Shown here in pieces: positions 1 to 5,546 of a stretch of 37,439 bases of DNA. Source of the stretch: a virus. The notes under the pieces are model-generated. The model did no database searches, had not been told where the DNA came from, and saw only the letters and a program-made list of their open reading frames with translations. The translations under genes and the position numbers were made by a program. Within the stretch, counting starts at the first letter, position 1. Each line of letters starts with the position of its first letter. Where the stretch lies: positions 1-37,439 of the IMG/VR virus record IMGVR_UViG_3300042525_000201; one strand, written 5' to 3'.

Positions 1-127
1 TGATATAGAAGCATCTATCTCACAATCCAAAGGCGTATCACTAGCCCCTTATTACTACAGATACAACTACACCTATAAGCCTTTATATATTTATATATAT
101 GTAAGGGCTTTACCAATGATTGGAACT
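1..127. repeat. Terminal direct repeat, left copy
   Basis: Bases 1-127 are identical to 37313-37439. The contig therefore closes into a circle of 37312 unique bases. The exact length of 127 equals a common maximum assembler k-mer, so the overlap is more likely an assembly sign of a circular or circularly permuted genome than a true short terminal repeat. Sequence alone cannot separate these. The copy contains an AT-rich tract near 80-104, described under the control region. Confidence 0.95.
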
Positions 128-148
128 AGTTACTTAGCATACTAAAGT
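120..148 (+). promoter_or_regulatory. Candidate sigma70 promoter for the rightward early operon
   Basis: TTGGAA at 120-125 and TAAAGT at 143-148 are separated by exactly 17 bases. Each matches the sigma70 consensus at 4 of 6 positions. It lies about 65 bases upstream of the first rightward gene in otherwise gene-free DNA. The match is modest and there is no independent support. Confidence 0.35.
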
Positions 149-210
149 CTAATAGCATCACTACATTTATATGTGATTATTCTCTTACTTAACCTTATAT
201 GGAGATACAC

Positions 211-333
211 ATGAAAGCACTAACCTTAATCAGCAACGTCTTAGCTGTAACACTCTTGGCAGGTTGTGGCCTCACCTTCATTGCACTGATAGTGTTATGT
301 GCTGGTTCAAAGCTAACCGGACTAATCGCCTAA
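211..333 (+). CDS. Small membrane peptide with lipobox-like motif (40 aa)
   Basis: First gene of the rightward operon, with a clear Shine-Dalgarno GGAG 9 bases before the ATG. The 40-aa product is almost entirely hydrophobic: MKALTLISN, then LLAGCG around residues 14-19, then a second hydrophobic stretch ending in SKLTGLIA. LLAGC resembles a lipoprotein lipobox, but a second hydrophobic run follows the cysteine, so a plain inner-membrane peptide is equally possible. No family is recognised. Its early position argues against a lysis role. Confidence 0.6.
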   Translation: MKALTLISNVLAVTLLAGCGLTFIALIVLCAGSKLTGLIA

Positions 334-389
334 CTAATCACAAAGGGGCTAACAGCCCCTCCAACCTTAAACCTATTGGAGCTCACAAC

Positions 390-1106
390 ATGCGTGGATT
401 TATCTTTTATCGTGGTAACTCGCCTATTGACAATGCACCTATTGTCGGTATTGCCGTCTTAAAGTCTCGCAATGAGAAAACCGGGAACATGGTGCAGACT
501 TTCATTCTAAGGGCAGATATCCATCCAATGGATGCGATTAAGTCAGCTGACGATGTCAGCATATGCGGCAGCTGCATCCATCGTGGTGATAGTCAGACTA
601 AGCGTACTTGTTATGTTGATGTAGGCAAGTCTGTTAGTCAGATTTATAAAGCTTTCAAGCGCGGCAGTTACCCGGACATGTCGCGCAATCTTAGCCATGC
701 AGCTGCACAGCTGAAAGGTCGCAAGGTCAGACTTGGGGCCTATGGAGATCCCGCAATGATTTCAGCTGACACATGGTATGCACTGTTAGAACATGCGGCA
801 GATTGGACGGGATACACACATCAATGGCAGCAAGCTTTCGCCATGGCACATCGTGAGTTATGCATGGCCAGCGCTGATTCGATCGAAGATCGAGATATTG
901 CCCGTTCAATGGGGTGGCGTACTTTCCGCGTTATCCCTATCAATGCCGCGCCTAAGCTTGATCGTGAGATCTACTGCCCAGCGTCTCCCGAAGGTGGTAA
1001 TCGTAGGCAGTGCATAACTTGCACAGCATGTGATGGAGCATTAAAACCCGAGTCAGTATCCATTGCCATCGTCGCGCATGGCAAGTCTGCCGCTCACTAC
1101 GCTTAA
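390..1106 (+). CDS. Conserved cysteine-rich phage protein of unknown function (238 aa)
   Basis: The open frame extends upstream to 264, but the ATG at 390 has GGAG 8 bases before it and starts the typical MRGFIFYRG, so it is preferred. Residues about 55-75 hold ICGSCIHRG followed by RTCYV, a cysteine cluster. The middle has RLGAYGDPA and DWTGYTHQW, then CMASAD. The end has CPAS and a CITCTAC cluster. Spaced cysteines at both ends suggest zinc or an Fe-S cluster. From memory, similar proteins occur in many phage genomes and are annotated as hypothetical. It is the largest protein of the first early block. A nuclease, radical-type or binding role cannot be told apart here. Confidence 0.85.
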   Translation: MRGFIFYRGNSPIDNAPIVGIAVLKSRNEKTGNMVQTFILRADIHPMDAIKSADDVSICGSCIHRGDSQTKRTCYVDVGKSVSQIYKAFKRGSYPDMSRNLSHAAAQLKGRKVRLGAYGDPAMISADTWYALLEHAADWTGYTHQWQQAFAMAHRELCMASADSIEDRDIARSMGWRTFRVIPINAAPKLDREIYCPASPEGGNRRQCITCTACDGALKPESVSIAIVAHGKSAAHYA

Positions 1107-1119
1107 TAGGATTAAGGCA

Positions 1120-1200
1120 ATGAAACAAGCTTTTATAGATTGGATCGTTGCCGCTGCCTTTGGCATTGCCTTAGGTGCGGCAGTGTTCTATTACCTGTGA
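1120..1200 (+). CDS. 26-aa single-pass membrane peptide
   Basis: A tiny frame in the gap after the 238-aa gene. The ATG at 1120 is preceded by AGGATTAAGG. The peptide has a short amphipathic start (MKQAFIDW) and one hydrophobic helix rich in Ala and Gly ending in YYL. The next gene begins 10 bases after its stop. Such peptides are hard to prove. Spacing, ribosome site and a clean transmembrane profile support it moderately. Confidence 0.5.
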   Translation: MKQAFIDWIVAAAFGIALGAAVFYYL

Positions 1201-1209
1201 GATATCAAT

Positions 1210-1383
1210 ATGACCATCTTAAAAAACAATGAGTACGGCATTGCTGCCCAGGTTTATCAGAATGCTCGAGGGCAATGGGTTGTCCGTCTAATCGACACTG
1301 ATGCTGACGAAATACTGCCAACCCTGAAGCTTTTCGAGACTGAAGACGAGGCCCTGGCCTTTGCTCGAGACTGTATCGCCTAA
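1210..1383 (+). CDS. Small hypothetical early protein (57 aa)
   Basis: The frame fills the space between the 26-aa peptide and the next gene. It starts at ATG 1210 after GAGATATCAAT. The 57-aa product is acidic in its second half and ends in ALAFARDCIA. Its pattern (GQWVVRLIDTDADE, then LKLFETEDEAL) is that of a small one-domain alpha/beta protein with a closing helix. No family is recognised. Confidence 0.65.
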   Translation: MTILKNNEYGIAAQVYQNARGQWVVRLIDTDADEILPTLKLFETEDEALAFARDCIA

Positions 1384-1421
1384 CCCGCTCGCGAGTCCCT
1401 AACCTAATCGGAGATATCACT

Positions 1422-1628
1422 ATGATCGCAATGACAGCCCGTAAATCAGGAAGATGCGCACGCACTGGCAAAACCATCAAGCCAGGTGATGCCATTCTCT
1501 GGAGTCCGCGCACCAAACAGGCCATGCTAGCCGGTGTCGATACCATCGGTATCGGTGGCAAAACCTACTACCGAAACCGTGCAGGGCGTTGTGAAGATGC
1601 ACCCTGCTGCGGTTGCTGCACCATCTAA
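1422..1628 (+). CDS. Small basic, cysteine-rich early protein (68 aa)
   Basis: ATG at 1422 follows GGAGATATCACT, a strong ribosome site. The product starts MIAMTARKSGRCARTGKTI and ends in the run CEDAPCCGCCTI. One early cysteine plus four or five in the tail could bind zinc. The segment TGKTIKPGDAILW resembles short zinc-binding segments in phage proteins that read a bound-metal treble clef, but this is only a resemblance. It sits in the run of small early genes. Confidence 0.7.
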   Translation: MIAMTARKSGRCARTGKTIKPGDAILWSPRTKQAMLAGVDTIGIGGKTYYRNRAGRCEDAPCCGCCTI

Positions 1629-1694
1629 ACCCGCTTACAAGGCCCTTAATCGGGCCTACAAGCCACTTTCACCTACTTACTGGAGTCAACCTAC

Positions 1695-1895
1695 ATGGAA
1701 GAACGTAAACCGCCTACATGGCTCGATCTTATCGATCATCAAATCCAGCCCGATAAATGGTTTCGACCGGTCGATCAAGTCTGGCGCGAGTACGGTTGGA
1801 AGCCGCCTTCGACCGAGTGCATCGAGACCATGCGAAAGCACAAAGCCTTCCGCACCTGGTCGCATTACACACCCTCGCGGGAGTCCCAATCGTGA
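1695..1895 (+). CDS. Small hypothetical early protein (66 aa)
   Basis: Starts at ATG 1695 with GGAG about 10 bases upstream. The 66-aa product begins MEERKPPTWLDLIDHQ, is rich in Trp and Pro, and ends in SRESQS. Its TGA overlaps the GTG start of the next gene (GTGA), which supports both genes. A longer overlapping frame from 1534 lacks a ribosome site and is treated as a shadow. No family is recognised. Confidence 0.7.
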   Translation: MEERKPPTWLDLIDHQIQPDKWFRPVDQVWREYGWKPPSTECIETMRKHKAFRTWSHYTPSRESQS

Positions 1896-2104
1896 TTGAT
1901 CAAAACAACCCAGAGAACTTGCAGGTGGGCTTACTGGTTGCAGCACATACGATCAAAGCACAGAAAGCATTAATCGATGAACTGGTTGAGGCACTGTGGG
2001 GCATGGTTACCAGTTTCCACGCTGTTGAATACATGGAAGAACATATGAAGCAATCATCAGCAAGGGCTAGAGCTGCCATTGAGAAAGCTAGAGGGAAACC
2101 ATGA
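1892..2104 (+). CDS. Small helical early protein (70 aa)
   Basis: The frame is open from 1757, but GTG 1892 is preferred: GGGAG lies 8 bases upstream and it overlaps the preceding stop. The product, MIDQNNPENLQVGLL onward, looks fully helical with a coiled-coil-like middle (KAQKALIDELVEAL) and a basic tail ending in EKARGKP. It overlaps the next gene by ATGA. Function unknown. Confidence 0.7.
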   Translation: MIDQNNPENLQVGLLVAAHTIKAQKALIDELVEALWGMVTSFHAVEYMEEHMKQSSARARAAIEKARGKP

Positions 2105-2289
2105 GTAAGAAGCAATTGAAAGACCTGGAAACTCAGGCAAGCCTGGATCGATGGCAGGAAGAACTAGCAAGGCATGTCGCCTACCTGCCAGTGCTATGTG
2201 AGCTAGCTAATGTTGATGAACATGAACTGCACCGTGCTATTGAGATTCACTTTTACGTTCGCAGTATGAGTAAGGGAGCTATGCAATGA
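2101..2289 (+). CDS. Small helical early protein (62 aa)
   Basis: ATG at 2101 overlaps the previous stop and has GAGGG upstream. The 62-aa product is helical and charged, from MSKKQLKDLETQASLDRW through a hydrophobic middle (YLPVLCELANVDEHEL) to SMSKGAMQ. It overlaps the next gene by ATGA. It is one of a chain of translationally coupled small genes and matches no family I recognise. Confidence 0.7.
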   Translation: MSKKQLKDLETQASLDRWQEELARHVAYLPVLCELANVDEHELHRAIEIHFYVRSMSKGAMQ

Positions 2290-2513
2290 GTGGAAACAAA
2301 TCAGCAAAGACACCATCCGATGGTTCTATGGCGTGGCAGTGCCAATGCGGTAAAGCGTATACGGTTACTTGTATTTCAAGCAAGCCATCAAAACAATGGG
2401 TTAGCTTGACGGATCAGGAAGTGTGGGAAGCGATTGATGATGTGCTTGAAGGCGGTGGTTGGCTTGATGTAGCGAGAGTACTTGAGCAAGCTTTTAAGGA
2501 GAAGAACACATGA
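2286..2513 (+). CDS. Small early protein with LTDQE motif and KEKNT tail (75 aa)
   Basis: Starts MSGNKSAKTPSDG, has a CQCGKAY segment, then WVSLTDQEVWEAIDD and ends EQAFKEKNT. The W-V-x-L-T-D-E/Q-E motif and the KEKNT tail recur in the next gene, so the two share a C-terminal module. The last codons double as the Shine-Dalgarno (AAGGAGAAG encodes KEK) for the downstream gene. Such LTDEE segments are common in small phage early proteins of unknown role. Confidence 0.75.
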   Translation: MSGNKSAKTPSDGSMAWQCQCGKAYTVTCISSKPSKQWVSLTDQEVWEAIDDVLEGGGWLDVARVLEQAFKEKNT

Positions 2514-2514
2514 G
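2496..2514 (+). repeat. 19-bp direct repeat at gene joint, copy 1
   Basis: AAGGAGAAGAACACATGAG here is identical to 3023-3041. It spans the last codons of one gene, the ribosome site and the start codon of the next. Both copies therefore carry the same gene-joint signal. Confidence 0.85.
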
Positions 2515-3040
2515 CCGTGAAGCTATGCAGATGGCGCTAGAAGCGTTGGAACAACTTGATGGCATAGACACCGAAACAGAGTGCGTGACAATTGACGTTG
2601 ACGACGTAATCACCGCCTTGCGCCAAGCATTGGAGATAGATTTAGCAAGGGTTGGTGAGGTTGGTGTATGGGGCCAGTGCGAACCGCAGCCAGCATTAGA
2701 AGACGGTTGGTCAGATTGGGTATGCCCTAAGCCACAGGGTTATCTCATGCAATGCTGTGATTGCGAGCTTATTCATGAAGTTGATTTCAGGGTAGTCAGA
2801 TATGAATCTGAAGATTCAGAAGTTTATGAGGTGGTTGATGACCCTAATCTTCAGGCACAGATGCGGGTGAAAAGACGTGATGACATTTCACCAAAGCATA
2901 CATGGGTTGGGCTGACGGATGAGGAGATACAAGATTTAGGTTATCTGTCCGAAAAGTTTGATGCAAGTAATTCAGAGTGGTTTGATCGATGGGGATTTGC
3001 CCAAGCCATCGAAGCCAAGCTAAAGGAGAAGAACACATGA
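2510..3040 (+). CDS. Phage early protein with two-part architecture (176 aa)
   Basis: The N-terminal part (residues 1-45) is helical: MSREAMQMALEALEQLDG and DVITALRQAL. This type of start is typical of small phage proteins. The middle (about 65-125) contains DWVCPKPQGYLMQCCDCEL and a beta-rich segment ending QMRVKRRDD. The C-terminal part repeats the preceding gene's module, HTWVGLTDEEIQDLG to KLKEKNT. Cysteines at CPKP and QCCDC may bind metal. It appears to be a fusion of modules that circulate separately among phages. Function unknown. Confidence 0.8.
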   Translation: MSREAMQMALEALEQLDGIDTETECVTIDVDDVITALRQALEIDLARVGEVGVWGQCEPQPALEDGWSDWVCPKPQGYLMQCCDCELIHEVDFRVVRYESEDSEVYEVVDDPNLQAQMRVKRRDDISPKHTWVGLTDEEIQDLGYLSEKFDASNSEWFDRWGFAQAIEAKLKEKNT

Positions 3041-3041
3041 G
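3023..3041 (+). repeat. 19-bp direct repeat at gene joint, copy 2
   Basis: Second exact copy of the gene-joint repeat at 2496-2514. It ends the 176-aa gene and starts the 64-aa gene. Confidence 0.85.
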
Positions 3042-3231
3042 TGGAAACCACAACATGAAACTCATTGCTAGCCTGGCACAAGTCAATGACTTTGTGATGG
3101 TGCATGGCAATGAACTGCAAGCAATCCTTGATTACGTTGAAGACATGGAACAGAGGATCAGCATCGTCAGAGAACAGTTGCAGTATTTGGTTGCAGAATC
3201 TGTCGAACCTGATAAGGAATCTGGAGCTTAG
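3037..3231 (+). CDS. Small helical early protein (64 aa)
   Basis: The frame is open from 2989, but the ATG at 3037 overlaps the previous stop and sits behind AAGGAGAAGAACAC. The product starts MSGNHNMK, almost the same as the 75-aa protein encoded at 2286, and then forms a long helix (LQAILDYVEDMEQRISIVREQLQYLV) with an acidic end. The stop at 3229-3231 overlaps the end of the opposite-strand HNH gene. Function unknown. Confidence 0.7.
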   Translation: MSGNHNMKLIASLAQVNDFVMVHGNELQAILDYVEDMEQRISIVREQLQYLVAESVEPDKESGA

Positions 3232-3683
3232 AAAACCTTGATGGAAACGTCACGAAGGTCTAGTTGGATTGGACTTTCGTTTCGTTCCCGCCAGTCAGTC
3301 ATATCCCAATTGCCTTTACCGTAGTTGCAGTCATGGCAAAGCACTTGCAAGTTGTTAAGGTCTAAAGCCAGATGAGGAAATAGTTTTCTTGGCTTTATAT
3401 GATCCACGTTCATCACAGCACCGTGAGCTGGTGTAGCACCGCAGCACTGGCACTTAGCACCATACTTCTTTAATGCTTCCATCCTTACCTTACGCCATTC
3501 ATAAGTCATAAGGAAAGCATCACTTGAAGTATGAATGCCCCTTACCTTTGATTGTTTCCATTCTTCAGAAAGCTGATTTGCAGACTTACCTTGCTTTTGC
3601 CGCAACTTTGCTGCTCTGATCTTATCTCTACGTTTATTCTTTTTATTCTCTAAACGCATTTGATTAATAAGATACTTCATCAT
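3228..3683 (-). CDS. HNH endonuclease (free-standing, leftward in the rightward arm)
   Basis: A 151-aa protein with a very basic N-terminal region (residues 1-35, many Lys and Arg) and a C-terminal HNH/zinc fold. C78-x-x-C81 pairs with C116-x-x-C119. The active-site strand holds VDHIKP (D94, H95), followed by NNLQVLCHDCN with N111 and N120. Such proteins nick or cut DNA and often spread as homing endonucleases. Some encoded near terminases act in packaging, but this one is far from the terminase. It runs against all its neighbours and its stop overlaps the previous gene's stop, as expected of a mobile insertion. GAGGTG lies 4 bases before the ATG at 3683; a second ATG follows at 3680. Confidence 0.9.
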   Translation of the reverse strand: MMKYLINQMRLENKKNKRRDKIRAAKLRQKQGKSANQLSEEWKQSKVRGIHTSSDAFLMTYEWRKVRMEALKKYGAKCQCCGATPAHGAVMNVDHIKPRKLFPHLALDLNNLQVLCHDCNYGKGNWDMTDWRERNESPIQLDLRDVSIKVF

Positions 3684-3963
3684 TTAACACCTCTTGCTCT
3701 CTGGTGGACGGACTTAGCCTTTCCCGCTAAGCCTTCACTGTTTTGCTCTCCGGAGCCACAGACCCGCCAGCCTTTTGAGACACGGATGCTAGCTTCGCCG
3801 TCCGTTTGTGCGCTGTTTCATTCTCTATCCCACCGGTTGCGCTTTTAAGCAAGAGTCGCCGTTGACGCTGGTAAGCCCGCCCAACTCATGCCGAGCTGTC
3901 GTTTCTTGGCTGGGTTCTGAGTCCCACTTGCTTGCAGCTAACTTTGGTCTGCAATCCAGTGTC

Positions 3964-4044
3964 AAAAACAAAAAAGCCACTTACTGCTGCTTCCGGTAGA
4001 AGTCCATCGGGGGTAAGTCGATGGCAGAAGCATGAGTAAGTGGC
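3964..4044 (-). terminator. Long composite hairpin with U-tract on the minus strand (terminator or end of a small RNA)
   Basis: Three nested helices are visible: GCCACTTACT (3976-3985) with AGTAAGTGGC (4035-4044), TGCTTC (3988-3993) with GAAGCA (4027-4032), and CCATCG (4004-4009) with CGATGG (4019-4024). Read leftward, the hairpin is followed at once by TTTTTTGTTTTT (3975-3964), the form of an intrinsic terminator. It is unusually long (69 nt) and internally structured for a plain terminator. An arm at 3996-4004 (GTAGAAGTC) can also pair with GACTTCTAC at 4057-4065, which allows an alternative fold. No leftward gene lies upstream, so the terminated transcript would be non-coding. Confidence 0.65.
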
Positions 4045-4054
4045 CTTCAGATTG

Positions 4055-4084
4055 TTGACTTCTACGACAACAGGCGAATAGTAC
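4055..4084 (+). promoter_or_regulatory. Candidate promoter for the recombination operon
   Basis: TTGACT (4055-4060) and TAGTAC (4079-4084) are separated by 18 bases, matching sigma70 at 5/6 and 4/6. The gene at 4208 lies about 115 bases after the expected start site. The -35 box overlaps one arm of the GTAGAAGTC/GACTTCTAC inverted repeat. Confidence 0.4.
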
Positions 4085-4113
4085 CTAGTGACTATATTGT
4101 TTGGCAAGTTACC

Positions 4114-4126
4114 CGACCAATGGTCG
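4114..4126. promoter_or_regulatory. Palindrome CGACC-AAT-GGTCG, possible operator
   Basis: A perfect 5-bp inverted repeat with a 3-base centre, about 30 bases downstream of the candidate -10 at 4079-4084. Its position in the leader suits a repressor site, but no cognate regulator can be assigned. The two small helix-turn-helix proteins of this arm are candidates. Confidence 0.3.
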
Positions 4127-4207
4127 ATTCTAATGGTATATGCGTATGTTCCTAGTGTTCGCTTTGATGTAATATCCCTACTGTAGTACTTAACCAAGGA
4201 GATAGAA

Positions 4208-4456
4208 ATGAAGTTTTTGAAATTAATCGATTCAGATTTGTATGACATCAGGCTTGCGACAGTCCACATCATTGAAGACAGCGCCAACATCCAGCGCGTA
4301 TTTGCAGGCGACTGGAATTCAATGTCTAGCTACCAGGTCAAGGTCATTGAACGCTTGTTTGATCGCGTTGAAGAACTTAAGCAGATGATAAAAGTCATCA
4401 AGAACCGTGACGTTGTTAAAGACATAAGCACTTGCTTTGATGAGGAGGCAGCATGA
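4208..4456 (+). CDS. Small hypothetical protein heading the recombination operon (82 aa)
   Basis: ATG at 4208 has AAGGAG 9 bases upstream. The 82-aa product begins MKFLKLIDSDLYDIRLATVH and continues with helices, including VIERLFDRVEELKQMIKVIK, then an acidic end (CFDEEAA). It overlaps the next gene by ATGA. No family is recognised. It is first in the operon that carries the exonuclease and annealing protein. Confidence 0.75.
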   Translation: MKFLKLIDSDLYDIRLATVHIIEDSANIQRVFAGDWNSMSSYQVKVIERLFDRVEELKQMIKVIKNRDVVKDISTCFDEEAA

Positions 4457-4659
4457 GAAAAACAGGCGGGCCAGCGTTTCCGCTGTTTGCAGCAACAGGC
4501 CACAGCGGCATGACCTTGCGTGACTACTTTGCAGTAAAGGCCATGCAGGGATTTATTGATTCAGCCGCCGCCCAAGGCCATTTTGTGCCGCAGGACGATC
4601 AGTTGTCCAAGTGTGCATATGATTTAGCAGACGCTATGTTGAAAGCGAGGGAGCTATGA
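4453..4659 (+). CDS. Conserved small phage protein, GGPAFP type (68 aa)
   Basis: Begins MRKTGGPAFPLFAATGHSG, then MTLRDYFAVKAMQGFI, and ends AYDLADAMLKAREL. The order GGPAFP, GMTLRDYFA-KAMQ and DAML is a familiar signature of small proteins in many phages of Gram-negative bacteria. Their function is unknown to me. It overlaps both neighbours by ATGA and lies directly before the exonuclease gene. Confidence 0.85.
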   Translation: MRKTGGPAFPLFAATGHSGMTLRDYFAVKAMQGFIDSAAAQGHFVPQDDQLSKCAYDLADAMLKAREL

Positions 4660-5546
4660 CTAGCTTTGACACCGAGTCAAGACGTAGAGCAATCTGGGCA
4701 ACCGATGCTCGCAAAATCGTATCTGGCTATGCTGCCGACGTTTACCTAGAAAAGATCGGACAGATAGAACGTGAAGACATAAGCCACATTGAAGCCGTGC
4801 AGTGGGGTCTGAAGCTGCAAGATGTGATTGGCAGAGAAGCTGGTGTAAGGCTCAAGATGGAACTCAAAGAAGCAGACTATGAGTTATTTCATCCTGACCA
4901 CAAATGGATGGCATCTCACTTTGATTTCATCTCTGCTGATGGCACGACACTTGTAGAGGTCAAGAACTACAACCAGAGCAAACGGAACCAATACGATGCA
5001 GAGACTTTACTTATGCCTGCGGCCGACAGAGCGCAATGTATTCATGAAGCTACGGTACACAGGGTACAGCGTATCGTACTTGCGGTGCTCTTTGGGGGAC
5101 AAGAACTGGTGCTCATCGATAAGGAAGTATCAGACGATGAAAAAGACGCGCTCATACGCATGGAAGCTGAGTTATGGGCCTCAGTACAGACCAAGCAGCC
5201 TCCAAGCGCGACTACGGTGGATGCGGCAAGAAAACTCTTCCCAGTATCTACGTCGGCTGGGGTTCTAGCCAATGCTCAATTAGAGCAAGCCTGCCAGCAA
5301 TTAAAGGCGATCAAGAATCAGATCAAGCAGTTCGAGGAGGCTGAAGAGAAGCTACAGGCTTTTATTCAAGGTCAGATGAAAGAAGCAGGCTCACTCATTA
5401 CGTTTGATGGGAAGGTGCTTGCAACATGGAACAGTGCCAAACCTTCTAAACGCTTTGACCCAAAGCTACTGCAAGCAGAGATGCCCGAAGTTTATGAGCG
5501 TTACATCGTTGAACAACCTGGAAGCCGGAGGTTCTTAATCAAATGA
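4656..5546 (+). CDS. YqaJ/lambda-type exonuclease (recombination)
   Basis: A 296-aa nuclease of the YqaJ recombinase family, with the PD-(D/E)XK fold found in lambda exonuclease. Residues 50-65 (WGLKLQDVIGREAG) hold the helix with the conserved Glu. Then HFDFISADG carries D90 and LVEVKNYN carries E101 and K103, the metal-binding catalytic residues. The C-terminal third is a coiled-coil extension (about 205-250) and a short domain ending RRFLIK. Such enzymes resect double-stranded DNA from ends and load an annealing partner, here very likely the next gene. The start overlaps the previous stop by ATGA. Confidence 0.9.
   Translation: MTSFDTESRRRAIWATDARKIVSGYAADVYLEKIGQIEREDISHIEAVQWGLKLQDVIGREAGVRLKMELKEADYELFHPDHKWMASHFDFISADGTTLVEVKNYNQSKRNQYDAETLLMPAADRAQCIHEATVHRVQRIVLAVLFGGQELVLIDKEVSDDEKDALIRMEAELWASVQTKQPPSATTVDAARKLFPVSTSAGVLANAQLEQACQQLKAIKNQIKQFEEAEEKLQAFIQGQMKEAGSLITFDGKVLATWNSAKPSKRFDPKLLQAEMPEVYERYIVEQPGSRRFLIK

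Larger units (their letters stand above)
1..210. other. Gene-free junction region, left part (AT-rich; candidate origin/control)
   Basis: No convincing gene lies here. The region continues from 37019-37312 through the circular junction. Bases 80-114 hold an AT-rich tract flanked by AAGCC and GGGCTT, which could fold back or act as an easily melted element. Just before it the junction carries repeated GATATATC motifs. Between divergent operons this is the usual position for promoters and, in many phages, an origin. The function is inferred from position and composition only. Confidence 0.5.
3684..4207. other. 524-bp gene-free structured region
   Basis: No supported gene on either strand. The leftward half (3684-3963), upstream of the HNH gene, contains several small hairpins: CTTAGC/GCTAAG around 3714-3732 and TTGCAG (3932-3937) with CTGCAA (3949-3954). 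A long three-helix hairpin follows at 3976-4044. The rightward half (4045-4207) holds a promoter-like pair at 4055-4084, a CGACC-AAT-GGTCG palindrome at 4114-4126 and the ribosome site of the next gene. It may combine an RNA element with divergent control signals. Confidence 0.55.

Noticed and set aside
1205-1946. Long frames on the minus strand and alternative plus frames at 1534-1899.
   Set aside because: They overlap small genes with better ribosome sites and stop-start coupling, and look like shadows.
3700-3963. Possible group I intron: the leftward string AAGGCTAAGTCC resembles the conserved S element.
   Set aside because: The string is explained by a local CTTAGC/GCTAAG hairpin. No convincing partner elements are found in the right order, and the region does not interrupt a gene.
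3886-4290. 134-codon leftward frame across the long hairpin.
   Set aside because: It runs through the hairpin and promoter signals and into the start of a well-supported rightward gene, with no ribosome site and no plausible protein texture.
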